A stretch of DNA of 43,514 nt from Flavobacteriales bacterium (GTDB lineage: Bacteria > Bacteroidota > Bacteroidia > Flavobacteriales_D > Sanyastnellaceae). Position numbers and translations under genes: made by a program. The stretch covers positions 1 through 43,514 of the forward strand of contig CANHWU010000006.1 of NCBI GenBank assembly GCA_947464415.1, written 5' to 3'. The notes beneath the pieces were generated by a model, which saw only the letters and a list, made by a program, of their open reading frames with translations, was not told where the DNA came from and did not search any database. This document shows positions 23,170 through 31,543 of this stretch, in pieces (position 1 is the first letter of the stretch; the number at the start of each line of letters is the position of its first letter).

Positions 23170-25833
23170 TTATCGGTAGTTTTCTTTGTAAAAAGTTTTA
23201 TATTTTTCAAGGTCTTTAGCTCTAAACAACTGAACGTAATTGGATTTGGAAATGAGAAAAACAAAAAAACCTTTTTCGTTTAACCCTTGCAAATCATCCA
23301 CGTCACTCACAAAAATAGTCATAAAATCTTTAGCATCAGCCAAATTCTTAAATGTTTTGGTCATCAAAAGCTGGGTTTGGGTATCCAGCATATTTCCCGT
23401 CACCGTCAATTTAGCAGAGGCGTAGTTCTTCTGAACATAATCGCTCACCAATATTTTGTAGCTATTGATGTTGGGGGTGGTCAATGGGATTTCAACCGCT
23501 AAATAATGCTCGACATCTTCATTGAATTGATATATTGCTTCTGCAGCGGGGGGAGTTACTTCAGATTTGGGAGGGTTGGTTTCTTGGGTGGGGGGAGGCA
23601 AAAATGCGTTGAGCATGGCTTGTGCTTGAGTAGCTTCTTCCGTTCCAGGGCAGTCTTTCAATACGCTTTCAAGTGCGGCTTTATACATCTCATTCAATCC
23701 TGACATCGACTCTACATAACCTACACATATGGCATTTAAAATTTTGTATTTACACAACAAGTGATTGGAGGTGTCTTGACGGATAACGCTGTTGCAGGCG
23801 GTCATTGCTTCGGGATACTGCCGTCTGGCATACAGTTGGTACACTTGTTCATAAGCGAGAATTTCATCTTGCTTCTTTTTTTCTTTTTCGTCCTTGGCAT
23901 TGGGATCATCTACAAAACGCGCCCATTCTGAGTTGGGATAACGCTTTTTTATTTCATCTCCCCAATACTTCGACCCACAAGTGACACAACTTTTCACTTT
24001 ATTTTCGGATAGTTGCTCAATGCTCCACCAAGTTCTGTAAATCTGATAATAAGCCAGAGGGGTGTACTCATTTTCAGGTAAGTTTTGAACGAGTTTTTCC
24101 CAGATTTGAATGGCGGCGGAATTGTCATTTAGATCCTCTTTGTAGATTAATCCCGCTTTGTAATAACCCTCTTCTTTCCCAGATTTGAGTTTATTCATTT
24201 TATCTTGGTCTTTGCACGGAAGAGATTGTAACAAATCATCCACCGATGCTACAGATTTTTCCACGCTGTTTTCATCTGGCCCAGTTTCTTCAGTGCTGGT
24301 TTGATCTGGACGCTCATCTTTAACGGATGCCATTTGGGAAAGCTTAGCGTTTAATCTCCAATTGTCTTTCAGCGGCCTATCCTCCCAATAGATTAAAAAT
24401 TCTTTGTAACCTTTATCTCTTTGTTCTTTGTTGTAGCACCAAAAAGCGCCATCTTTTGCATTTTCTAGCGCGGCGGCTTGCCTTTCAGCGGCCAACCTTG
24501 CTTCCTCTTCTCTTTTTGCAATCTCCATCTCAATGAGCTTTTCACGAGTTTTTTCCATGGCTTTGAACTGCTCCGTTGGGGAGAGGGCACAAATTTTAGA
24601 GAGGCTGTCTGAAGAAGAAATTTGATCGAGGTATTTTACCAGTTCGGTAAGACTTTTTGCTCGCCCTTTGATTTCATCCATTCTGGGATGGGTAGGACTT
24701 ATGATTTTTTGAGCGCTGTCGTACGCCGCTTGAGCGGAAACATATTGTTTTGCTTCAAAATTGATATCGGCCAGTAATAGATAAGACTTCCCCTTTTGTT
24801 TTCTATTTTTTTTCCCTTCTTTAATGGAGCGTTGTAGCAGTTGTTTTGCGTCATCATGTTCCGCTTGTTCTTCGGCCATAAAAGCTAGAGTATATAAAAT
24901 CTGGTCTTTGTATTCACTGTATTTTACATCTTCCAGCATTTTGAGTAATTCTGCACGTGCAATCAATACGCTTGATCCATTTCTAAGAGCGTTGATGGCT
25001 TTTTTCATTTTTGATTGAAAACTCAATTCATTGGAGGGCTTGGATAGCAGCACTTTTTCATAATTCATCTGAGCCGAGGAGTATTCATTCAATTCTTCAT
25101 GAATTTGCCCAAGAATAAAGAAAAGTCTGGCTTGGTCTTTCTTCTTTTTGGTGTCAACAATGGCTTTATTGATTTCCTCTTTTGCTTTTTCCCACTTTTT
25201 GGTATCTATATAAATTTGGCCCAAAACTTCATGATAAAAAGCGCTATTAGCGGGTTTTAATCCACTGGTAGAAAACCCCTCCTTATTGAGCAGAGCTAAT
25301 GCTTTTCCTTGTTCTTCTTGGGCAACGAGTGTAAGACCATACCAGGCATTTCCCATGGCTTCCGCATTGGGTTCGTGGTACTTTTTGGCTACATATTGAA
25401 AAAGTTTTTCGGCTACTTGATAATTTTTCTTGTAAAAATGAGCACGACCTACCAAAATATAGTTTTCATCAATCCAGCGATTATACTCGGGCCACTTCAC
25501 TTTTGTTTTTTGCTCTCCTGTGATGGTGTGTTTTTTGATGACCTTCTCACTTTTCTCTATGACCCTTTCTAAATCTTCGAATGCCGGTTTGATGGTTTCA
25601 ATGTCACCGAAGATGAAGAGAGGGAGAATGGAGTCATAGTTTTCTTGATACTGAGTTTTAATTTTTTCCTCGGCACTGATCATGGCTTGCTCTGCGTTGA
25701 AATGACCGTTATAATGTGCGGTGGTATTGTGGAAAATTCGGTAAGCTACGCCATCTTTTTTATTGGTGCATGAAAAAGTGGCCACACTCATGAGGAGGAG
25801 GAAAAAGAAGACTAAACGGCGCTGCTGGTGCAT
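23170..25833 (-). CDS. sprE: SprE/PorW, TPR lipoprotein of type IX secretion and gliding
   Basis: The protein has 887 residues from the ATG at 25833; an in-frame GTG at 25854 is less likely. A lipoprotein signal ends at the lipobox ATFSC (Cys22). The mature N-terminus has YRIFHNTTAHYNGHFNAEQA, the strongly conserved start of SprE/PorW. TPR-like repeats follow (AHFYKKNYQVAEKLFQYVA, YHEVLGQIYIDTKKWEKAKE, LFFILGQIHEELNEYSSAQM), then a charged central region and a C-terminal domain with PPAAEAIYQFNEDVEHYLAV. SprE (Flavobacterium) and PorW (Porphyromonas) are needed for T9SS secretion and interact with the secretion motor and trans-envelope complex. This fits the T9SS cargo genes in the window. 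Confidence 0.9.
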   Translation of the reverse strand: MHQQRRLVFFFLLLMSVATFSCTNKKDGVAYRIFHNTTAHYNGHFNAEQAMISAEEKIKTQYQENYDSILPLFIFGDIETIKPAFEDLERVIEKSEKVIKKHTITGEQKTKVKWPEYNRWIDENYILVGRAHFYKKNYQVAEKLFQYVAKKYHEPNAEAMGNAWYGLTLVAQEEQGKALALLNKEGFSTSGLKPANSAFYHEVLGQIYIDTKKWEKAKEEINKAIVDTKKKKDQARLFFILGQIHEELNEYSSAQMNYEKVLLSKPSNELSFQSKMKKAINALRNGSSVLIARAELLKMLEDVKYSEYKDQILYTLAFMAEEQAEHDDAKQLLQRSIKEGKKNRKQKGKSYLLLADINFEAKQYVSAQAAYDSAQKIISPTHPRMDEIKGRAKSLTELVKYLDQISSSDSLSKICALSPTEQFKAMEKTREKLIEMEIAKREEEARLAAERQAAALENAKDGAFWCYNKEQRDKGYKEFLIYWEDRPLKDNWRLNAKLSQMASVKDERPDQTSTEETGPDENSVEKSVASVDDLLQSLPCKDQDKMNKLKSGKEEGYYKAGLIYKEDLNDNSAAIQIWEKLVQNLPENEYTPLAYYQIYRTWWSIEQLSENKVKSCVTCGSKYWGDEIKKRYPNSEWARFVDDPNAKDEKEKKKQDEILAYEQVYQLYARRQYPEAMTACNSVIRQDTSNHLLCKYKILNAICVGYVESMSGLNEMYKAALESVLKDCPGTEEATQAQAMLNAFLPPPTQETNPPKSEVTPPAAEAIYQFNEDVEHYLAVEIPLTTPNINSYKILVSDYVQKNYASAKLTVTGNMLDTQTQLLMTKTFKNLADAKDFMTIFVSDVDDLQGLNEKGFFVFLISKSNYVQLFRAKDLEKYKTFYKENYR

Positions 25834-25861
25834 TTTCAAAATCCTATTAACCACAAAAGTC

Positions 25862-25869
25862 CAAATTTA
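25862..25869 (-). promoter_or_regulatory. Candidate -7 promoter box for sprE
   Basis: On the minus strand TAAATTTG exactly matches TAnnTTTG, 28 bp before the sprE ATG at 25833. No TTTG is visible at the -33 position. The gap to the divergent M23 gene is only 80 bp; for that gene TAGTTTAG at 25893-25900 is a one-mismatch candidate. Confidence 0.4.
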
Positions 25870-25913
25870 TTCTATTTTCCTGCTTTAATTTGTAGTTTAG
25901 AGAAAATATTAGA

Positions 25914-26762
25914 ATGAAGAGGGAAAAGAAGCCAAGGAAAAAAAAGTTGATGAAGCGTTTAAAGTCTAAGTTCCGACTTACGATTTTAAACGAAAGTACT
26001 TTTGAAGAGCGCTTCAGTTATTCATTAACGCCAATGAATGTAATAGTGATGTTCGGTGGATTGTTTTTCGTTTTTGGTTTGATCATTTATTTATTGGTAG
26101 CATTTACTCCTTTAAAAGTGTATTTAGTTCCTGGTTATGTGGATGTAGAATATCGTGAAGAGGCAAGAATTGCCCGCATGAAGGTGGATTCAATTCATAA
26201 TGTATTGGCGCAACAACAGACTTATTTAAATAGTGTGATTACTATTTTTAACGGAAAGCATGTGGAACAAGAGGTAGATACTACTCAATCCCAAAAACAA
26301 AGATTGATGATGTCTGAGACAGACTCCCTTTTTGATATGGAAATGAAGAAAAAGAAACGGGATAGAAAGGCGCAGGAGGCCTTGTTGAGTGGAGATGCCA
26401 TATTTGACATTCCACAAAGTGGCTCTATTTTAAGTGTGTACAGTGCCTCACATACCGGCGTAGATATTCAATCATTGGATGGAGCCCCCGCAGTGGCTGC
26501 AGAAAATGGGGTAGTAGTTTTTGTAGGCCCTTCAATTCAGGGAGGATTAGAGGTGCATATCCAGCATCCAGGTCAATTTATTTCGGTTTACAAGAATTTG
26601 GAAATTTCATACAAGCGAACGGGAGAATTGGTGGCACGGGGTGATGCGATTGGTCAATCAGGCAATAAATTCGAGGAGTCATTGGGCAGACATTTACATT
26701 TTGAGTTGTGGAAATCAGGGTTTTCTGTGGATCCGACTCGATATATCGTTTTTGGACAATGA
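25914..26762 (+). CDS. M23-family (LytM) peptidoglycan metallopeptidase
   Basis: The protein has 282 residues. A very basic cytoplasmic N-terminus is followed by one membrane helix (about 42-64), a coiled-coil-like stretch, and a C-terminal LytM domain. Zinc ligands are present: HxxxD in SASHTGVDIQ (His180, Asp184) and HxH in GRHLHFELW (His260, His262), so it may be an active endopeptidase rather than an EnvC-like activator. It is anchored in the inner membrane facing the periplasm. The stop overlaps the start of the cyclase-family gene by 4 bp (ATGA), so translation is coupled. It is divergent from sprE. Confidence 0.92.
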   Translation: MKREKKPRKKKLMKRLKSKFRLTILNESTFEERFSYSLTPMNVIVMFGGLFFVFGLIIYLLVAFTPLKVYLVPGYVDVEYREEARIARMKVDSIHNVLAQQQTYLNSVITIFNGKHVEQEVDTTQSQKQRLMMSETDSLFDMEMKKKKRDRKAQEALLSGDAIFDIPQSGSILSVYSASHTGVDIQSLDGAPAVAAENGVVVFVGPSIQGGLEVHIQHPGQFISVYKNLEISYKRTGELVARGDAIGQSGNKFEESLGRHLHFELWKSGFSVDPTRYIVFGQ

Positions 26763-27541
26763 TTCTTCAATACAATCATCACGGTAAAAATTGGAGGGCC
26801 CACTTGGATCATCCCGAGGATTTGTCAATTCCCATGAGTGCAGAGGGTCCTCGAGCATGGTATGTTCCACCGCCACAAATTACACCTGTCATGGACAATG
26901 GCTTTGTGGGTAGTATTTCTGGGGGAGGAAAAGTAAATTTTTTCAATGTGCAATTCAATCCACATGGAAACGGAACGCACACAGAGACTTTGGGACATAT
27001 TGATCCCGATCACTTTCCCATTTCAGAATGGAAGGGACCTTTTATCGCGCACGCTCTTTTGATATCGGTAAAACCTGCTATTATTGAAAAAGAGGGTGAA
27101 CACGACAAGGTGATTTTATGGGATCAAATAAAAGATGATGTCGAAAAATTTAAGCCAGCAGCTCTTATTATCAGAACACTCCCGAATCGAAAAGATAAGT
27201 TGAATTGTGATTATTCAAATTCACATATCCCGTATTTAGATTATAGAATAGGAGAGAACTTGAATCGTTTAGGTGTGTTGCATTTGTTGGTGGATTTGCC
27301 GAGTGTCGATAGAGAGCAAGATGGCGGTTTGTTGCAGTGTCACCATGCCTTTTGGGGATTTCCAGAAGACCCCCGTTATGATGCTACCATCACTGAATTA
27401 ATTTTTGTGAAAGATGAAGTGAAAGATGGATTGTATTGTCTTTTCTTACAACCTCCAAGTTTTCAAAATGATGCTGCTCCCAGCAGGCCTCTTATCTATC
27501 GTACTATTCCTTCGGAAGGGGATATTGAAGAATCATTCTAG
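26759..27541 (+). CDS. Cyclase-family / kynurenine-formamidase-like metal hydrolase
   Basis: The protein has 260 residues from the ATG at 26759 in the ATGA overlap with the M23 gene; a longer frame starting inside that gene is rejected. The motif NPHGNGTHTETLGHIDPD corresponds to the HxGTHxD metal-binding motif of the cyclase/KynB (PF04199) family, whose members hydrolyse formamides or similar bonds using divalent metal. A second conserved part is GVLHLLVDLPSVDREQDGG with CHHAFWGFP. The substrate is not known; no tryptophan-catabolism genes are near. The 3' end overlaps the convergent kinase gene by 38 bp. Confidence 0.85.
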   Translation: MILQYNHHGKNWRAHLDHPEDLSIPMSAEGPRAWYVPPPQITPVMDNGFVGSISGGGKVNFFNVQFNPHGNGTHTETLGHIDPDHFPISEWKGPFIAHALLISVKPAIIEKEGEHDKVILWDQIKDDVEKFKPAALIIRTLPNRKDKLNCDYSNSHIPYLDYRIGENLNRLGVLHLLVDLPSVDREQDGGLLQCHHAFWGFPEDPRYDATITELIFVKDEVKDGLYCLFLQPPSFQNDAAPSRPLIYRTIPSEGDIEESF

Positions 27542-28958
27542 TGCCTACCCCCACCTTACTTTTACATTTTATTTTCCCCCCTGACCATTCCACTAAAGTT
27601 TTTACTGTGGCTAAACCAAGCCCTGTTCCATTGCTTTTAGTGGTGAATCGAGGTTGAAATAGTTTGGCCATTATTTCAGTGTCAATACCTACTCCGTTGT
27701 CTTTTACAACAATATAAGTATTTTTTTTGAAATCTCTTATTTGGATATCAATTACACATGAAAGCAAATCATTTTGTGCTTGAATAGCATTCGTTATGAG
27801 ATTAGTGAAAATTCTTTCGATGTCAATAGGGTCTGTAAGGACGCCGTGTTTTAATTTTTGAGATTGAAAAAGAATTTGACAGTTGTCCGATCTAAATAAG
27901 TTCGCTACACCTTGAATTTTCTGGACTAAATCTACCCAGGTGAGTTGGTTTTTTTCTGTTTTTGAGAATTGAGCAAAGGCGGTGGCAATATTGGCTAATG
28001 AGTCAACTTGCTCTGTCATGGTTTGAATAAAGGCCTGCAAATGAGCTTTGAATTCTTCAGGTTTATTTTGGTCATATTGTCTTGACAAATGCTGAACGCG
28101 CAATCTCATGGGGGTGAGAGGATTTTTGATATCATGTGCGATCTGCTGCGCCATTTCTCTCCACGCACCTTCTCTTTCTCTTTCAGCTAATTGGTCTGCA
28201 CTGGTTTTGAGCGCCGAGAGCATTTTGTTGTATTCAAATACCAATTGTCCGATTTCGTCATTTCCTTCCCATTGAAGCTCTGTAAAGGATTGATTGAGAT
28301 CTGTTTTTTTAATTTTTTCGGCAATGGTTTTTAATGATTTAGTAATATATCGGGAAAGTAAGAAGGCGATGGAAGCACCTACGAGAAATAGTACGATATA
28401 GCTGCCAATGATCCCGATGAGAAAATCCTGAATATCCTTTGGGTCCTCCTCTAAATTAGAGTAGTCCATTGCGATGATTGCGATGGGTTGGTCATCCAAA
28501 TCTTTGAATAGCCAATAAGCCAGTGTGTAATTATTCAAAGGGTTTTGCTCCCAAACGCATTTTTTGCTACTACCCGATTGGATTTTTTGGAGAATATTTT
28601 TGGGAACTGATCCGGGGATTTTTAAGGAATCAAGGTAAGCACTGTTGTTACTGATAAGGTAGTTTCCTTGTAAGTCAAATAATCCGATGAACATATCATG
28701 CACGTCGGCTAGTTCACATATTTTATCACCGAATTTATAGGAAACACTGTCAGGATCCATGTGCCCACCTTCATGTTTTAGAAAGTAATCTAGGGATGCT
28801 CTAACAGACTTCTCTTTTCTTTCCAATCGCTGTTGATTGAAAATTTGATTTTGTTCGATGTCATTATAAATAGCGATGACGCCCGTTACAATAAAAGACA
28901 ACAGTAGAATGGCTAAAAGTGATAAGTAAATTCTGGTGCGCAGGCTAAACCGGTACAT
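27504..28958 (-). CDS. NtrY-like sensor histidine kinase with HAMP domain
   Basis: The protein has 484 residues. Membrane helices lie at about 9-31 and 178-201 with a periplasmic sensor between; HAMP is at about 202-255 (RYITKSLKTIAEKIKKTD, NDEIGQLVFEYNKML). The H-box is MAQQIAHDIKNPLTPMRL with His275, the N-box IFTNLITNAIQAQ, G1 DNGVGI, the F box LFQPRFTTK and G2 GTGLGLA. The HDIKNPLTP form of the H-box is typical of NtrY/NtrB-type kinases, whose partners are NtrC-type regulators, but none is adjacent, so this is an orphan kinase here. It starts 20 bp after the BNR protein gene. Confidence 0.93.
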   Translation of the reverse strand: MYRFSLRTRIYLSLLAILLLSFIVTGVIAIYNDIEQNQIFNQQRLERKEKSVRASLDYFLKHEGGHMDPDSVSYKFGDKICELADVHDMFIGLFDLQGNYLISNNSAYLDSLKIPGSVPKNILQKIQSGSSKKCVWEQNPLNNYTLAYWLFKDLDDQPIAIIAMDYSNLEEDPKDIQDFLIGIIGSYIVLFLVGASIAFLLSRYITKSLKTIAEKIKKTDLNQSFTELQWEGNDEIGQLVFEYNKMLSALKTSADQLAEREREGAWREMAQQIAHDIKNPLTPMRLRVQHLSRQYDQNKPEEFKAHLQAFIQTMTEQVDSLANIATAFAQFSKTEKNQLTWVDLVQKIQGVANLFRSDNCQILFQSQKLKHGVLTDPIDIERIFTNLITNAIQAQNDLLSCVIDIQIRDFKKNTYIVVKDNGVGIDTEIMAKLFQPRFTTKSNGTGLGLATVKTLVEWSGGKIKCKSKVGVGTRMILQYPLPKE

Positions 28959-28978
28959 TTTGTAAAGTTAATGATTCC

Positions 28979-31510
28979 TCAATTACCTTCAGTAACCATG
29001 AATTTCAAGCCCTTTTGCGAATAATCTTTGCCCTGCACGCTGAGTATGTATTGAGCAGGATTAAGCGTGAGTCCGTCAATGGAAATTTGGTGGTTTCCCA
29101 TCACAAAGGTCAATTCTTTTTGAAAAGCGATTTGACCACTGGCAGTATAGATGTATAGTTGAATTTTCTCAGTCGATTGAGCGTGTACATTCAGCACAAG
29201 GCGTTCGCTTTTTTGTAGTGATGACATTTCAATCCAATTGGCCCCTGTTGTATTTAAATTATTTACCCCTACTAATGCATTGGAGTATAAACCGGTTTCC
29301 CAAATTCCTCTACCAAAGGTTCCTGCTCTCAACTTTCTTGAGGAGTATTGAATTTCTAGATCGGAAATGGCGGTGTTGGGTATTCCCGATCCAAAGTAAT
29401 TCCAATTCCCAATGGTGTCATTATATACAAAAACACCGAGGTCTGTTCCAATGTAGAGATCTCTTAACTCACTTTCCTCATCTATAATAGCGCAGCTCAC
29501 AGGGGTGTTCGGAAGGTTTTGGGTGAAGTTGGAAAATGTTGTACCATAATTGCTACTATAACGCACTTTGTTCCCGGATTGATAGCCGTTTATCGTCACC
29601 CAAATCTTGGAAGGTTGATCTGGGTGAACCACAATGGAAGTAATATTTCCACTGTTAGGACCTTGCAGATAGGCATTATGACTTTCCCATGTATTACCTC
29701 CATCGAGAGTGGTGTACACTTTGTTTTTGAATGAGGCATAAATAATATTAGGGTCGGATGGAGCAATGGCAATGGCGGTTATTTTATTTTCTGGAGCGCC
29801 TGTGAGATTGTTTGAAATTTGTGTCCATGTATTGCCGCGATTGTGAGAAATGAAAACATCTTCATATCCTGCCACAATCGTTGAGGGTTCATAAGGATCG
29901 AGTACATAGGGTGTTACCCATCCACCCCCCGATGTTTGAGAGGGGGTAATTTCTTGATAAGTGTGGTTGTTCCATTGATCATCGCTCCTGTAAAGTGTCC
30001 CATAGGTGTAGGTGGTGTAGATGGTTTGGCCATCTTGAGGATCGATGGCCACTTCCATTGCATCACCTCCATTGGTGGCCGCCCACTGATTCGGAGCGAT
30101 TCTTTTTCTACCACCATTGTCTTGCGTTCCCCCCGTCATAAATGTCTCGTCATTTTGAGAAACGGCAATTCGGTAGAATTGGGTGATGACAAGTCCATTG
30201 GAGAGATCTAACCATTGGTCGTTGGTTTCATTGTATTTGTATAAACCACCGTCATTGCAGAAAAAGATTTCATGGGTAATAGGATGATGGGCGATAAATC
30301 TTTGGTCGGCATGCACAGTTGGATATTCTGCTACATCATACCACATAGATTGTTGGTTCCAATCCTCACCACCATTGATAGATTGGTAAGCATTGATGCC
30401 ACCGCAATATATTTTTTGAGCATCGTTGGGGGAGCAATACAATACCCAATCTTCAGGAACTTCAGAGAGTAATTGCCAATTAAAAAGTGAATCTTGTGAA
30501 AGGTGAAATTGTCCAATGCCATTAACACGATGTATCAATGCGATTTGCTCGGGATTGGCCGGGGTAACCGCTATAATATTGGAGGCATATGGCTCATTGA
30601 AATCCGTGATTTGCTGCCATGAAATACCGTTGTCATAAGATACAAAAACTTCAGAACTTCCCCAATAATCGTCTCTACAAGTATATACAACATGACTGTT
30701 GTGTTTTATGACAATGTCATTATGATAACCAGAATGAGCCAATGTCCAGGTTTCTCCACCATCCTCAGATTTATATAGACCATTGCTTTGCGCACTCCAA
30801 ATTCTTTGTGGTTGGAGTGGATCCATCACTAGTTTAAGAAAAGCGTCTTGGTTGGTAAAATCGGTGGATTGTGCAGTGGGGTTCCAGGTGATCCCTCCAT
30901 CGGTGGAGAGATAAATTCCGAGTCCGTAATTCCACCAACCTTGATGGTCGCCAATGGTAATGAAAATAGAATCTGGATGATGTGGGTGAATGGCGATGTT
31001 GCCGACGCTGACATAAGGTAAAGAATCTCCAAGGGCAGCCCAAGTGCTTCCTCCATCTGTGGTTTTCCAAATTCCCCCGATAGGAGCCCCAACATAAAAA
31101 GTGTTGATGTCTGTGGGATGGAAGGCAACGGAAGTTAATCTTCCCATACCGTTGTATCCACCATCTGCAACTGTTTGGCTGATGTTGGTCCAAACCTGAT
31201 TGAGATTCTGTGATCTTGTTTGAAATTGAAGAGACTTGTAGATCTGATTTTGTTCAATCAAATCCGGAAAATCCCCTATCTCTGTAATGCGTCCTTGCCA
31301 ATACCATTGCCATCTATTGAATCTTTTGATTTCTTTGTCAATACGCGAGGTATCTCTTTGGTCTTTATCATTTTGAAAATATTGTTGTGACAGGTCAACG
31401 ATTTGTTGGTATCGCAGAGGATAAGACTCTTTGAGTTCCCATCTTTTGTTTTGTGCAAAAATATTTTGAGTAAAAATGAGACACAAGTAAGCTAGCACCG
31501 ATGATTTCAT
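28979..31510 (-). CDS. Secreted sortilin/BNR-repeat propeller protein with T9SS sorting domain
   Basis: The protein has 843 residues with a Sec signal ending near NIFAQ. Many BNR/VPS10-type blades recur from about residue 130 to 740, with Asp-box motifs such as IWKTTDGGSTWAALG, IYLSTDGGITWNP, LYKSEDGGETWTLA, VYTTLDGGNTWES. The C-terminus is a T9SS type A sorting domain (LNVHAQSTEKIQLYIYTASG ... LTLNPAQYILSV). It is a cell-surface or secreted propeller; binding partner or enzymatic activity is not evident, since catalytic residues of sialidases or xyloglucanases are not obvious. It lies between yifB (33 bp) and the NtrY-like kinase (20 bp), all on the same strand. Confidence 0.9.
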   Translation of the reverse strand: MKSSVLAYLCLIFTQNIFAQNKRWELKESYPLRYQQIVDLSQQYFQNDKDQRDTSRIDKEIKRFNRWQWYWQGRITEIGDFPDLIEQNQIYKSLQFQTRSQNLNQVWTNISQTVADGGYNGMGRLTSVAFHPTDINTFYVGAPIGGIWKTTDGGSTWAALGDSLPYVSVGNIAIHPHHPDSIFITIGDHQGWWNYGLGIYLSTDGGITWNPTAQSTDFTNQDAFLKLVMDPLQPQRIWSAQSNGLYKSEDGGETWTLAHSGYHNDIVIKHNSHVVYTCRDDYWGSSEVFVSYDNGISWQQITDFNEPYASNIIAVTPANPEQIALIHRVNGIGQFHLSQDSLFNWQLLSEVPEDWVLYCSPNDAQKIYCGGINAYQSINGGEDWNQQSMWYDVAEYPTVHADQRFIAHHPITHEIFFCNDGGLYKYNETNDQWLDLSNGLVITQFYRIAVSQNDETFMTGGTQDNGGRKRIAPNQWAATNGGDAMEVAIDPQDGQTIYTTYTYGTLYRSDDQWNNHTYQEITPSQTSGGGWVTPYVLDPYEPSTIVAGYEDVFISHNRGNTWTQISNNLTGAPENKITAIAIAPSDPNIIYASFKNKVYTTLDGGNTWESHNAYLQGPNSGNITSIVVHPDQPSKIWVTINGYQSGNKVRYSSNYGTTFSNFTQNLPNTPVSCAIIDEESELRDLYIGTDLGVFVYNDTIGNWNYFGSGIPNTAISDLEIQYSSRKLRAGTFGRGIWETGLYSNALVGVNNLNTTGANWIEMSSLQKSERLVLNVHAQSTEKIQLYIYTASGQIAFQKELTFVMGNHQISIDGLTLNPAQYILSVQGKDYSQKGLKFMVTEGN

Positions 31511-31543
31511 CAGGCTAAGATACGTTGAGATTCAATGAACGAA

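Noticed and set aside
23151-23264. N-terminal extension of bactofilin
   Set aside because: It overlaps sprE by 95 bp and reads as non-bactofilin sequence; MARIPDNP at 23150 is the natural start.
26708-26758. N-terminal extension of the cyclase gene
   Set aside because: It reads through the end of the M23 gene in another frame; the ATGA overlap is the better start.
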